From assembly GCA_032622095.1 (NCBI GenBank), contig CP136069.1, forward strand, positions 183,259,122 to 183,323,121: a stretch of 64,000 nucleotides of DNA, read 5' to 3'. This DNA is from Siphonodentalium dalli. Its lineage: Eukaryota > Mollusca > Scaphopoda > Gadilida > Siphonodentaliidae. The notes under the pieces were generated by a model. The model was not told where the DNA came from. It saw only the letters and a program-made list of their open reading frames with translations, and searched no databases. Positions 35,060 through 47,099 of this stretch are shown piece by piece (positions within the stretch are counted from its first letter, which is position 1; every line of letters starts with the position of its first letter). Made by a program: the position numbers and the translations under genes.

Positions 35060-35434
35060 TTAAAGGAGGACTGTACACTAAAAATGACTCAACAACAACT
35101 AAATCCGGCCATTTATGTGACCATCTCCTGTTATACTCAACAGAATATATGTAACAAAGAATGAATTTGAGCCATGGATGAGTGCAAATTACACTTATTT
35201 ACTTTATGATGGATGTAAAACAACATGGAAATTATAATGAAAATGAGTTTATGGCCAGTGTCATTAACTCGTTTTAATTATAATTACCATGTTGTTTATA
35301 TTGTTCATAGAGCACACGAGTGTATTTTGCACTCATCCATGGCTCAAATTAATTCATTTGTTACATTTATTCTGTTGAGTATAATAGGAGATGGTCCCAT
35401 AAATGGCAGGATTTAGTGTTCAGTCCCCTTTTAA
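35060..35434. repeat. Foldback element, AAAGGGGACTG-like ends
   Basis: The left end (TTAAAGGAGGACTGTACAC) and the right end (TTCAGTCCCCTTTTAA) are inverted and flanked by TTAA. The arms continue through CCATCTCCTGTTATACTCAA and its complement to a centre near 35260. A related but longer element is at 40635-41624. Confidence 0.75.
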
Positions 35435-35707
35435 TGTGAGAGTTCAATCAGTAATCAAAGGGTATTAAATTTCACTGTTTGCATTTACTCCAAAAAAGAA
35501 ACCATGTTCCACCATTGACAATGTATCTCCTGAAAATGTAGTACTTTGATTTAACCCTTGCTTGATCGCACATCGCACATTCACTTCCTGCCGACTGACC
35601 TATAGTTGTCAACCTGGACAGTTTATATTCCTACTAAAAAAGGTAAGTCGACCTTGAACTATCTTACAGCCAGATCATGTGACTTAAAACCTTTCATTGA
35701 TCGTACA

Positions 35708-35968
35708 TTAACCCTTCATGACTGGAGCTTCCTGAAATTTAGCGAAAACTCTGTGCCAGTGCATTCTCTTATTTATGCCAGTCTCCTATAGGGAGCCTCG
35801 CATATATAAGAGAATACATTCGTCAAACAATATTTACCTTAACCTTGTAAACCAGTACATTCTATTATATATGCGAGGCTCCCTATGAGAGACTCGCATA
35901 TATAAGAGAATGTATTGGTATAGGATCTTAATGCTGCAGCAGCGCAACCCCCGGCATTAAAGGGTTAA
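35708..35968. repeat. Family C TTAA MITE
   Basis: TTAA at both ends, CCCTTCATGACTGGAGC start, two hairpins and a CCTTAACCTTGTAAACC spacer. It is moderately diverged at the right end. Confidence 0.8.
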
Positions 35969-36207
35969 ATATCAACATCATTAAATTAGCGCCCTGTGAC
36001 TATTCGAGATTTGAATAGATGTTGATATCACTGGTGTGATTTGAATTATCAAGCAATAAATCTTAAAAACGTTGTAGGCCAGTGAGAGAGGCATTTTATT
36101 TTTTATATTTTCTGAAAATTAAAGACATGAAGTTTTGCAGAACAGTTTCTGGCTAAAAATTGTGATGTTTTGTATGCAAAAATAATCAAGCAGTAACATT
36201 TACAATG

Positions 36208-36585
36208 TTAACCCTTTACCCAACATAAGGGCCCTGTGCCAATGCATTCTCTTATATATGCGAGTCGACCATAGGTCGCCTCGCATATATAAGAGAATGC
36301 ATTGGCTTAACACATTAAAAATTATAAAATTGATAAAGAATGTAAGAAAAAATGGTAAAAAGTGTTAAAAAAAGAATTTTTTAGGCCAATGCATTCTCTT
36401 ATATATGCGAGGCGACCTATGGTCGACTCGCATATATAAGAGAATGCATTGGCACAGGGCATAACAAGGAGCCGGTTCAAATGATATCCATATTTGTATG
36501 GTTCTATTGAGACAGACCGAAGATATTTTAGGCTGTTGAAGCTTTATTTGGCCGGTTTTGGTCGGTTTGTTGGGTAAAGGCTTAA
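36208..36585. repeat. Family A TTAA MITE, reverse orientation
   Basis: TTAA at 36208-36211 and 36582-36585. Two hairpins. It lacks about 20 bp of the usual side region (the ACTGTAACTATCACAATG part is gone). Confidence 0.88.
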
Positions 36586-36599
36586 CACTTCAAAAATCA

Positions 36600-37315
36600 A
36601 GAATATTTTGTAATTTAAAAAAAAATTTAGTCTTATTTTCAGAAAACAATATTTGATGTAAATTTACTTTTGAAACTTGGAATTCATATTATCTGGCTAA
36701 ACATCATTCGGTATATAACACTTTTTCCATTTTGAAACCTTGAATGTTATTACGGACAAAATTGTTTCTTATATAAGAAATTTGTATATATGCTCATAGT
36801 CTATTCCACTGGAGATTTACAGTAAAACCAAACCCAATTTTCCCATAGTCTGCCTAGACTCTGCTTATACAAACTTCTTATGGATAGTTTTAAGAGAACT
36901 ATTTTAGCCTACTATTAGTATTAGTTTATCAGAATTCCAATCCTCATGCACTATATTAATAGCAATGCTGCAATTCTTTTGGTAGGAAAACTTTTTTTCT
37001 CTTGCAAACCAGGAAGGCTGTTGTGCAAAATTGTTCTGGCAGTATCTTTTCACAAACAATAAACCAAATATAACCAGTACCTCTATTCTTTGCCCCTGGA
37101 AGTTGCACTTTAACATGTATTGCATCAAACATTAAACTGTTCATCGTTTGTTGATCTTCAGAATTAAAGTTGTATTTCATGGCATAGATATATGAATCTA
37201 TCCATTTCTTGAAAATTCTGTTATGATCTGCATGTGACTACAAAATCAGGTAAACTGCTCCAATGCGCAAGTACATGTACTTGGTTGATGCCAAAATATT
37301 TCCAAACATCATTGT
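36600..37315. other. Intron sequence, nothing recognised
   Basis: AT-rich. Overlapping minus-strand frames at 36904-37180 look like chance. Confidence 0.4.
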
Positions 37316-37319
37316 TATA

Positions 37320-38240
37320 TTCCCGTTTTAAAAAAAATGGGATTTATTATGTTAGCGTTCAGTCCATCTGTCAGGCGTCCGTCCGTCCATCCATTGATTC
37401 CATTCGATTTTGGTTTCGCCAATATTCACCAGAGTTATGGCCCTTTTTGTTGGAATTTCCACTCAATTTTCGTTTCCAGATGATAACTTTAGTAAGTCCG
37501 AACTGAATGGAATGAGATTTGTTATGGCCCTTTGATGGAATTACCACCAGGGTCCGCGCTGGACCGAAATTTACTTTTGCCAAATGAAAATATTTTTTGC
37601 CAAATTGTATTAGAATTTGCCAAATGTTATCCCTAATAGTATCATTTTTTGCAACCTTACTTGAGTTTTATGTTTCGACACTCGACGTCTTATATCGATA
37701 GGAAAGCAGTTAGTTAATAGTTATACTCGAATATCTATGGTGGTTTATCATACAACAATAAAATGATAGAAGCGTTAATTGCTTCATCAGAAGGGAACAT
37801 CACAAGAGGATTAGCTATGTAAACACCTTCACCACACTAAATGTTGGTAATCCCTACACCCATTGATAATAATGTTACCAGATTAACTGCATGTTATTGG
37901 AGGTGTTAATTTTTCCGAAACCATATAAAACACCACCAATATAATTTTATTGTAATAGTGAAGGGGAAGATCACTCGATCTTTTCGACCATCCTGGGCGC
38001 TTCGCGCCCATCTACTCACTCTCAAATTTATTGTAATAGTTTCCTAAAATGAACGGTATTGATTGACTGATAATTTTCAACTTTATTGAGCAATTAAAAA
38101 GTGACTTGCCAAAACTTTTGCCAAATGAAAATATTTTTTGCCAAATCTCAATTATTTTTGCCATTGGCAAATTTGGCAAGTGGCAGCGCGAACCCTGATA
38201 CCACAGGCATATTTTGTATGCCCTAGCAATGCTCTTGTTG
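37320..38240. repeat. Dispersed repeat copy split by a hAT-like element
   Basis: Same family as 3650-4016 (ATTTATTATGTTAGCG, GTCCGTCCATCCATTG, CACCAGAGTTATGGCCC, then CCACAGGCATATTTTG and GCAATGCTCTTGTT). The insert at 37548-38197 separates the last two blocks. Confidence 0.72.
37548..38197. mobile_element. hAT-like non-autonomous element
   Basis: Ends are CAGGGTCCGCGCTG and CAGCGCGAACCCTG, an inverted repeat with the CAGGG start typical of hAT elements. The flanks are ATTACCAC on the left and ATACCAC on the right, an 8-bp target duplication with one base lost. Sub-terminal TTTGCCAAATGAAAATATTT occurs in both arms. The 650-bp interior has no transposase. The unoccupied site is visible in the repeat copy near 3970. 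Confidence 0.85.
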
Positions 38241-39130
38241 AAATATGTCCCTTGCAGTTTGCATTCTATAATGTCCTCTGGTCCTTGTGTAGGCACTGAA
38301 TATGAAGGAAGTTACAGTGTTCTAAATTGTACTTGTTGTTTATAGACCTTAATAAGATCTTCCCTAGATCTTCGATATTTCATAGATGTACGTTCAGTTT
38401 TGTGAGATGATGGCAATATATGTGACAATTGTAGTCGCTGTTCGCTGAACCTTCTCAAGTGCAGCACATTCAGGGATGTAATTCTTCAGGATTCTTGTTT
38501 AAACTTTAAAATTTCAAGATTTTTGTAACTTCCTGAAAGGCATTCTTGTTTCCTACATGTCTCAGTTTAATGAATTGAAACACTTGTGAATAAAAACATG
38601 AATTCCTAGATGTGGGAAATATAGCAAAAATTACATCTCGGATGCCACACAAAACACTTACAGCATCTGAATTGAAAAAAATTTGCCCTGGGGTCCCTAC
38701 CACAGCAAAAATGTTTTTTCCTCGCCTGTCCGGAATTTGAGTTTCAGGATTTAAGTTCTGAACCTGTCTCTTACATTCATGAGCACATGGAGTTTTTAAC
38801 CCTTTCTATACTAAATACTCATTGACGAGTAGTTCCTTTAGGAAATGTTCAGATGATAAGTTCAACAAATGCCCTTTGGTCCAATCATAAACATTTCCTA
38901 ACAATGAATATGAATTATTCTACAGTTATATTATCATTTCGTCTGGCTGCCTTATATCTTTAACATTTCTCCAAATGAATAACAGACCAATGTATACTTT
39001 TATAACTGAATGTGAGAATCAATTTAGTATAGAAATGATTAGATGAGACAACCACACAGTGTTATAATATTTGAGAACTGATCTCACCATTGTGGTGTTT
39101 GTGAATTCTAGTTGTAATTCTAACATTTTG
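38241..39130. other. Intron sequence, nothing recognised
   Basis: AT-rich sequence up to the last exon. Confidence 0.4.
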
Positions 39131-39143
39131 TTGAATTTTGCAG

Positions 39144-39308
39144 CTGAGAAATCAGGCTGAAACAGAGCTGAGAGCGTTGCGAGCCGAACTTACTCAGAAG
39201 AAAATCAACCTGAATCTCAAACGATCAACGCAGTTAGCTGCACTTGCTGCTCCGGAGAAATTACCAGCGATAGGGACCACTAGACATCAGGCGATTTCAC
39301 CAAGGTGA
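39144..39308 (+). CDS. SPATA1: SPATA1-like gene, terminal coding exon
   Basis: The acceptor is TTGAATTTTGCAG ending at 39143. It encodes 54 residues in phase 0 and stops at TGA 39306-39308. The first part, LRNQAETELRALRAELTQKK, closes the coiled coil. The tail (INLNLKRSTQ...TTRHQAISPR) is short and basic. The LRALRAELTQKK segment is among the best conserved parts of the SPATA1 C-terminus as I recall it. Several AATAAA signals follow, consistent with the end of the gene. Confidence 0.83.
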   Translation: MRNQAETELRALRAELTQKKINLNLKRSTQLAALAAPEKLPAIGTTRHQAISPR

Positions 39309-39416
39309 AAAGAAATATTAGCAATAGGCACTACGAGACATCAACTAATATTCTGAGAGGAAATCAGTACCAGCCGTATGTCTACGGGACAGCAGTTACA
39401 TCGCGCAAAAATCAAG

Positions 39417-39422
39417 AATAAA
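39417..39422 (+). promoter_or_regulatory. Candidate polyadenylation signal AATAAA
   Basis: AATAAA 109 bp after the stop codon of the SPATA1-like gene. A second AATAAA at 39602-39607 is an alternative. No cleavage site can be placed from sequence alone. Confidence 0.45.
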
Positions 39423-39674
39423 TATTAGAACTGCCAGACACAGACTCAATATGTCTGGTGGTTACAGTTCTTGCGACACTCATAACTTTAAGGAGTCTAT
39501 GGGAAGTAACTCTAAAATTCCTGGAGAATTATGGTTTGATTCCAGGCCTTATTAGTTTATAGTTCAAATACGAAGGAGAATTGGATAATATATTATATTG
39601 AAATAAATGGAAGAATCCCACATGGTCCTTTAATAGTTTATGGTACAAGTACGGTATCAAGATTAATTAACTTA

Positions 39675-39876
39675 CAGTAATGCTCTAATTAATCGACCCC
39701 TTAACCACAGCAGAATTATGGGTAACTTTTCAGGATTTAGTCGGAAATATGGCTTGTTGCCATTCATCGGAAAGCTCTCGGCGAGAGCTTTCCAATGAAT
39801 GGCAACAAGCCATATTTCCGAAAAGTTACCCATAATTATGCTGTGGTTAAGGTGTCGATTAATTAGAGCATTACTG
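39675..39876. repeat. Family D foldback MITE
   Basis: TA-flanked, CAGTAATGCTCTAATTAATC to GAGCATTACTG. The right arm lacks about 10 bp of the ACTAAATCCTG segment. Confidence 0.88.
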
Positions 39877-39911
39877 TATATGCTTTAGTTGTCGAAGAAT
39901 TATACTGTGGA

Positions 39912-40397
39912 TAAGCCTGCAAATAGTGTGTCTGTCATTTGCAGAGTGAGGTCCCCAGAGGGTGAATTTAGTGATGCTACAGTGGGCTAGCATCACCCTG
40001 AATTCACCCTCTGTGGAGCTCATTCTGCTTAGGGCTCATCTTCTGGGAAGTATCTAGTCTCAAATTAACATTGATTTTAGTTACATTTTCCCTTCTGGGA
40101 AGTTGCCATATCTCCTCATTTGCAGAAGAAAATGCATAATCGAGGTGACTAATGGGTGAACAACACAGACTTCAACTGGGGAACTTGAATCTGATCGTAG
40201 GTATGACAGTTGGGCTTAAGCAGAATGAGGTCCCCTGTTCTATTATATAGTAGTCCTTGGTCTACAGTAAATGAAAGAATTGTTCAAAGGGAAATTGAAT
40301 TTCGTGATGCTAGCCCGCTGTTTGGGATAGCATCACTAAATTCACCCTCTGGGGACCTACCTCATACTGCAATTTTCAGACACTATATCCAGGCTAA
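39912..40397. repeat. Family E foldback repeat, interrupted
   Basis: Outer ends are AAGCCTGCAAATAGTGTGTC and a decayed CACTATATCCAGGCT. It has GAGGTCCCCAGAGGGTG and CACCCTCTGGGGACC modules, and an internal part similar to 14720-14930. Confidence 0.7.
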
Positions 40398-40634
40398 GTT
40401 TCTGGCATTTATTGCTATGTTCTCTTTTTTCATTTTAATTGCTCTAATTTCATATTTCATTAATACTCATCATCATGTATTCAAAACTGGATATATTCAT
40501 GATAAACATGCTTGTTTTTTTTCCGCCATTTCATCACCTGTTTTTGTATTCACGAAAAATTATTTTCTGACCTTTCGATTAGATGAATGAACTGAAGCTG
40601 TCTATTTCTGGGTTTAGAATGAAATTTCGTGCTT

Positions 40635-41624
40635 ACAGGGGTACTGTACTCTAAATCCAGTCATTTATGGGACCATCTCCTTTTATACTCAACAGAATAT
40701 ATGCAACAAATGAATGAGAGCTATGGATTATTGCAAAAATACATTTGTGTGCTCTATGAACGATGCAAACAACATGGTAATTATAAGGAAAATGAATTTA
40801 TCATATGACTCAATCATTATTTACATTGGAAAGTATGTCATAAATCAATTTCATATGAACTACTAGTTCATATCACCTTCCGATAATTTGATTGGTTTGT
40901 TGACAAAAAGTGTGTTTTGATTGGCTGAATGGCAGCCGGGGCCGAGCCGTATCTCTAACTAAATGCAGGTCAAATTCGTGCGCGTCAATCAACGCGATGC
41001 CGAAATTCTCGCAATTATAATCTTGAAATATATAGTTTTGGACATTGTTATACGATAAATAGAATATGTAATTCGTATTTATCTAATAAACATACGATAT
41101 AATGTCACAAACTGAGAACAGAATAGCGCACTATATCTTCGCGTGCATATTATTTCTGCTAGTTCACCAGGTGTAATTGGGCATCTGGTGATGAAGTGAC
41201 GTCACATTAACCTTTTGCTGCCGATGTCATATAGCTATTTAGTGATTTGTGTGCGTTTTGGACATCATAATCAATTTATAGGTGTCATATGATAAATAGA
41301 ATATGTAATTCGTGTTTCTCTCATATGATATTTATGAAACTCGTCACGAATTTTCAGTTTTATCTCGCCAGAGGCTCGAGAAAACTGAAAATTCCTAGAC
41401 TCGTTTCATAAATATCATATGAGAGAAACACTCATTTCATATCCTCTATTTATGACTCCAGTCATAAATTCATTTTCATTATAAATACAACGTTCATAAA
41501 GTAAATGAGTGTATTTTGCACTAATCCATGGCTCAAATTCATTCATTTGTTGTATATATTCTGTTGAGCATAAAAGGATGTGGTCACATAAATGTCCAGA
41601 TTTAGTGTACAGTACCCCTTTAAA
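40635..41624. repeat. About 1-kb inverted-repeat element, AGGGGTACTGTACTC ends
   Basis: The left end AGGGGTACTGTACTCTAAAT and the right end ATTTAGTGTACAGTACCCCT are inverted, and the arms extend about 170 bp (CTTTTATACTCAACAGAATA and complement). The interior holds a second palindrome around 41315-41430 (CTCATATGATATTTATGAAA and complement, meeting at GAGGCTCGAG). It is related to the element at 35060. Confidence 0.75.
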
Positions 41625-41639
41625 TGAACCATTATGATA

Positions 41640-42050
41640 GATCACATGCATGGGAAAATTGACCTCTGAAGTAATGTCCTATGAAATTAACTATTGAAAT
41701 TGTGCATACTCTGCGCTACCCTCCAATGAAATTGAGGGAATCTCATCAATACTGAAACTTATTTTAAATCACATATATAGAGACGTACATCCAACAGGAT
41801 TTTCATTGATTTTTCAAAGAGCCTGATAAATGATTGCTCATAATTGCTCTCAGTTTCATTTGTGAAATAAAATAACCCACTCATCATGAGAACCAATATT
41901 TGAACAAAAGTGAAAAAGAGATGATGAGTAATCAATTGGCACAATAAAATCACAAACATGAGCAGACGACACTCTTCTATATGCTTCTATATATGTGTGG
42001 GGCTCCCTGCAGGGTAATGGATGTTTGTTATTTTATGTCCTAAAAATTGT
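41640..42050. other. Nothing recognised
   Basis: AT-rich intergenic sequence. Confidence 0.4.
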
Positions 42051-42084
42051 AAGAAACATTTATTTAAAAAAAATGATAAAAAAT

Positions 42085-42170
42085 TGTTAGGCCAATGCAT
42101 TCTCTTATATATGCGAGGCGACCTATGGTCGACTCGCATATATAAGAGAATGCATTGGCACAGGGTAAAA
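42085..42170. repeat. Solitary MITE hairpin (family A/B core)
   Basis: One complete hairpin, GCCAATGCATTCTC through GGCGACCTATGGTCGACTC and back, followed by ACAGGG. No CCCTTT terminus or TTAA is found on either side. It is either a truncated MITE or the core moved alone. Confidence 0.75.
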
Positions 42171-42418
42171 AATGGTAGAAAATCTATTCCGTGCATTGTT
42201 ATTTGACTGATCGATAGCTACATGATATGGGGCCATCTTTATAAAAAACCCACAATATTTCCACTGAATCACTGAATATTTTCCTGCATTATGCGGTAAT
42301 CTCATTCCAGAAATTACAGCTCCGAATAAATTATCTGTATTAGGAGCCCATAGTTCCGGAAAATTTTCCCAGTTCCTTCACACTGAAATGTAGATTTAGG
42401 TATGGGATGAAACATAAT

Positions 42419-42665
42419 TTAACCATTTCATGACGGGAGCTGCGCTGGTGCAGCTTTAAAGGTTCTCTGCCAGTGCATTCTCTTATATTTGCGAGTCTCT
42501 ATTAGGGAGCCTCACATATATAAGATAATCCACTGGCTTACAAGGTCAAGGTAAAGATTGTTAGGCCAATGCATTCTCTTATATATGCGAGGCTCCCTAT
42601 GGGAGACTTGCATATTTAAGAGAATGCATTGGCACAGGGTTTTCACAAAATTTATCAGGTTTTTG
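42419..42665. repeat. Family C MITE, right end lost
   Basis: Starts TTAACCATTTCATGACGGG and has both hairpins. It ends after CACAGGGTTTTCACAAAATTT without a terminal repeat. Confidence 0.75.
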
Positions 42666-42914
42666 CAGTAATGGGATAGCCCATTGGCCTAATATCTTTC
42701 TGATATCTTTTGAAAGTATCTTGCCACCTTTTTTTTAGCAAAGTTACTTGATTCCAGCTAATTTATAAATAGGAATGTTCAGCTTGTAAGTTCATCAGCA
42801 TGAACTTATTGTGTGAACATCACTATAAATGATTCCTTAGTGTTTCTAACTGCATGTCTTCTGCTTATAGTTTAGAACTGAATTGGAGATAGACTGCTTC
42901 TTGTAATGAGAGGG

Positions 42915-43304
42915 TTAACCCTTTACCCAACAGAAGGGCCCTGTGCCAATGCATTCTCTTATATATGCGAGTCGACCATAGGTCGCCTCGCATATATAAG
43001 AGAATGCATTGGCTTAACACATTAAAAATTATAAAATTGTTAAAGAATGTAAGAAAAAATGGTAAAAAGTGTTAAAAAAAGATTTTTTTAGGCCAATGCA
43101 TTCTCTTATATATGCGAGGCGACCTATGGTCGACTCGCATATATAAGAGAATGCATTGGCACAGGGCATAACTGTAACTATCACAATGTGGTCAAGGAGC
43201 CGGTTCCAATGATATCCATATTTGTATGGTTCTATTGAGACAGACCGAAGATATTTTAGGCTGTTGAAGCTTTATTTGGCCGGTTTTGTTGGGTAAAGGG
43301 TTAA
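42915..43304. repeat. Family A TTAA MITE, reverse orientation
   Basis: TTAA at both ends, full two-hairpin form. One GGCCGGTTTT repeat near the right terminus is lost. Confidence 0.9.
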
Positions 43305-43379
43305 TGCTTCTTTATACAGTGTTCTTTGAATCAGGGATTTGTCCAATGATTCTCACCAGAGTTATGGGACCTTTTTTAT

Positions 43380-45860
43380 TAGCTCAACTTTACTTTGTAA
43401 AGTTTGAGCTATTGCCATGGCTTTGTCGTCCGTCGTCCGTGTGTACGTGTGTGCGTGTGTGTGTGTGTACGTGTGTACGTAAGGCGTCAACAATGCAGGC
43501 TACATGTCGTACCTTTGGTCGGATCATTATGAAATTTGTCATAGCTGTTGACATCAACATTTAGACCAGAATGATTAATTTTGGGGTCATACGGAAAAAA
43601 AACATGGCCGCCAGCAGCCATCTTTGATTTCAAAATTCAATCCATTAGCACGGGCTACAGGCCGTACTGTTTGTCTGATCATCATGAAATTTGTCATGGA
43701 TGTTAATATTGACATGTAGATGGGAACGAGTAATTTTGGGGTCATTCGGTCCAAAAACATGGCCGCCAGCAGCCATCTTGGATTTTACTCTTTGTATGAC
43801 TAAATTCTTTAGCACGGGCTACAGGTCGTATTTTTATTCTGATCATCATAAAATTTGTCAAGAATGTTAATAATGACATGTAGATGGGAACGAGTCATTT
43901 TGGGGTCATTCGGCCAAAAAACATGGCCGCCAGCAGCCATCTTGAATTTTACTCTTTGTATGACTAAATCCTTTAGCACGGGCTACAGGTCGTACCTTTA
44001 GTCTGATCATCATAAAATTTGTCATGGCTGTTGAAATTGGAATGTAGATGGGAACGAGTCATTTTGGGGGCACTCGGACAAAAAACATGGCCGCCAGCGG
44101 CCATCTTGGATTTCAAAATTTAATCCATTAGCACGGGCCACAGGTCGTACTATTCGTCTGATCATCATGAAATTTGTCATGGATGATAATATTGACATGT
44201 AGATGGGAACGAGTAATTTTGGGGTCATTCGGCCAAAAATCATGGCCGCCAGCAGCCATCTTGGATTTTACTCTTTGTATGACTAAATTCTTTAGCACGG
44301 GCTGCAGGTCGTACCTTTAGTCTGATCATCACAAAATTTGTCATGGATATTAACAATGACATGCAGATGGGAACGAGTAATTTTGGGGTCATTCGGCCAA
44401 AAAATATGGTCGCCAGCAGCCATCTTGGATTTTACTCTTTGTATGACTAAATCCCTTAGCACGGGCTACAGGTCCTACTTTTAGTCTGATCATCATAAAA
44501 TTTGTCATGAATGTTAATAATGACATGTAGATGGGAACGAGTCATTTTGAGGTCATTCGGCCAAAAAACATGGCCGCCTGCAGCCATCTTTGATTTTACT
44601 CTTTGTATGACTAAATCCTTTAGCACGGGCTACAGGTCGTACCTTTAGTCTGATCATCATAAAATTTGTCATGGCTGTTGAAATTGGAATGTAGATGGGA
44701 ACGAGTCATTTTGGGGTCACTCGGACAAAAAACATGGCCGCCAGTGGCCATCTTGGATTTCAAAATTTAATCCATTAGCACGGGCCACAGGTCGTACTGT
44801 TCGTCTGATCATCATGAAATTTGTCATGGATGATAATATTGACATGTAGATGGGAACGAGTAATTTTGGGGTTATTCGGCCAAAAAACATGGCCTCCAGC
44901 AGCCATCTTGGATTTTACTCTTTGTATGACTAAATCCTTTAGCACGGGCTACAGGTTGTACCTTTAGTCTGATCATAATAAAATTTGTCATGAATGTTAA
45001 TAATGACATGTAGATCGGAACGAGTCGTTTTGGGGTCATTCGGCCAAAAAATATGGCCGCCAGCAGCCATCTTTGATTTTACTCTTTGTATGACTAAATC
45101 CTTTAGCACGGGCTACATGTCGTACCTTTAGTCTGATCATCATAAAATTTGTCATGGCTGTTCAAATTGGAATATAGATGGGAACGAGTCATTTTGGGGT
45201 CATTTGAATAAAAAACATGACCGCCAGCGGCCATCTTGGATTTCAAAATTTAATCCATTATCACAGGCCACATGTCGTACTGTTCGTCTGATCATCATGA
45301 AATTTGTCATGGATATTAATATTGACATATAGATGGGAACGAGTAATTTTGGGGTCATTTGGCCAAAAAACATGGCCGCCAGCAGCCATCTTGGATTTTA
45401 CTCTTTGTATGACTAAATTCTTTAGCACGGGCTACAGCTCGTACCTTTACTCTGATCATCATAAAATTTGTCATGAATGTTAATATTGACATGTATACGA
45501 TGGGAACTAGTCATTTTGGGGTCATTCGGCCAAAAAACATGGCCGCCAGCAGCCATCTTGGATTTTACTCTTTGTATGACTAAATTCTTTAGCATGGGCT
45601 ACAGGTCGTACCTTTAGTCTGATCGTCATAAAATTTGTCATGGATGTTAACGATGACATGTAGATGGGAACGACTCAATTTGGGGTCATTCGGCCTAAAA
45701 CATGGCCGCCAGCAGCCATCTTGGATTTTACTTTTCTCTTCATGTCTATAAACTAGTATTAGACATTCAACTTTCCACATTCCTAATCGCTCCATTGACT
45801 GTAATACATTAAATTATTCCCTTTCCAAGTTGAGCTACAGTGTCATTGACACTTTCATTT
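43380..45860. repeat. Array of about 160-bp repeats with GCCATCTT motif
   Basis: About 14 units, each with AGCACGGGCTACAGGTCGTA, CTGATCATCATAAAATTTGT, GTAGATGGGAACGAGT and CATGGCCGCCAGCAGCCATC followed by TTGGATTTTACTCTTTG. The unit type with GGGCCACAGGTCGTACT recurs near 44136, 44785 and 45267, after a related start near 43655. Spacings are about 481, 649 and 482 bp, so three or four units form a higher-order block. The left flank begins TTAGCTCAACTTTACTTTG and the right flank is TTGAGCTACAGTGTCATTG. Confidence 0.9.
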
Positions 45861-46440
45861 TATTAAAAAGTCACTCCGGGCATCTTCTTTAAAGGTACTC
45901 AATCCGAATTAACGCTCGCAAATTACTATTTCCTTGGCTTCTGGGGTAAAAAATATTTGATTCGAGTCAAGGAACCCACCCATCAAAGCTCAGAGTGATC
46001 AGATATCGATGTTTGAAATCTATTATTTTAATTTTAAGTGGCCCACTAAACAGTTGACAGAGGAATTTCTCTGACCAAATTGCGGATGAAGATGGATGAC
46101 TCTAAAATTAAGTGATTAAGTGGCTTTTTTGTGTCAGTTATTTGACAAACCGAACAAAATTTGTTAACCAAAATGCTGATAAATAACAGGTTTTGGGCAA
46201 TTTTATACTATAGTTGACTGTGGTTAGCATTATTTTTGGGCAATTAATCGATTCTGATAACTGAAGCGGCATTTAAAAAAGTGTTGTTGTTGTTGGAATC
46301 TGATGATATGGGGACCATGGAATCGGATTGAGTACCTTTAAATTAAAGATATACACGCAGCTTATGTTTTCAAATACTTTTAGTTTGTAATGAATGTGAG
46401 AATTAGAATGTTATGTACAATTTATTACACACAGCGTCTC
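45861..46440. other. Nothing recognised
   Basis: AT-rich sequence. GGTACTCAATCCGAATTAA near 45893 and AATCGGATTGAGTACC near 46322 are inverted, so this may be a foldback element of about 450 bp with poorly matched interior. Confidence 0.45.
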
Positions 46441-46446
46441 ATTACT

Positions 46447-46701
46447 ATAACCCTTTCATGGCGGGAGCTTCACTGGTGCAGCATTAACCACCCTGCCAGT
46501 GAATTCTCCTATATATCCGAGTCTCCCATAGGGAGCCTTGCATATATAAGAGTATGCACTGGCTTACAAGGTAAATATTGTTAGGCCAATGTATTCTCTT
46601 ATATATGCTAGGCTCCCTATGGGAGACTCACATATATGAGAGAATGCATTGGCACAGGGCTTTCGCAAAATATCTGGAAGCTTCAATCATGAAAGGGTTA
46701 T
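46447..46701. repeat. Family C MITE with altered flanks
   Basis: CCCTTTCATGGCGGGAGC to CTTCAATCATGAAAGGG with two hairpins. The flanks read TATAA and TTATA instead of TTAA, so the target site has mutated. Confidence 0.8.
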
Positions 46702-46959
46702 ATATAAGCTACTACAAAAAAAAGTGCCCTCTAGATCTACTCATTAACCATAACAAACTCCTTTCTATAATTATCCCTTCTGTCAATTATTCAGATAACT
46801 GATAATGACCAACAAACCGGTTTATATATCTCCGACTCTATAACCTACTTGTATTTAAATTACTCAGTATTAATTTGTGTTCAATTTAAATTAAATTTGC
46901 GTATTTCAAAATTGTGCAAACTCAAAAAAGACATGAAATTTTCAAGATCATTGTTCTCA

Positions 46960-47014
46960 TTGGTGGGGGGGGGGGGGGGTTACATCATCCTAGTTGGGGA
47001 AATATGCAGTGGTC

Positions 47015-47047
<33 letters not shown>
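46960..47047. repeat. Facing polyG and polyC tracts
   Basis: GGTGG followed by a run of about 14 G at 46961-46978. About 40 bp later there is a run of about 30 C (47018-47047). On one strand these can pair as a hairpin, or each can form a four-stranded structure. Confidence 0.9.
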
Positions 47048-47048
<1 letters not shown>

Positions 47049-47099
47049 TCAAGTGGGGAGGGCAGTATTTGGATTATTTTTCACATTGAATGCGTGTAT

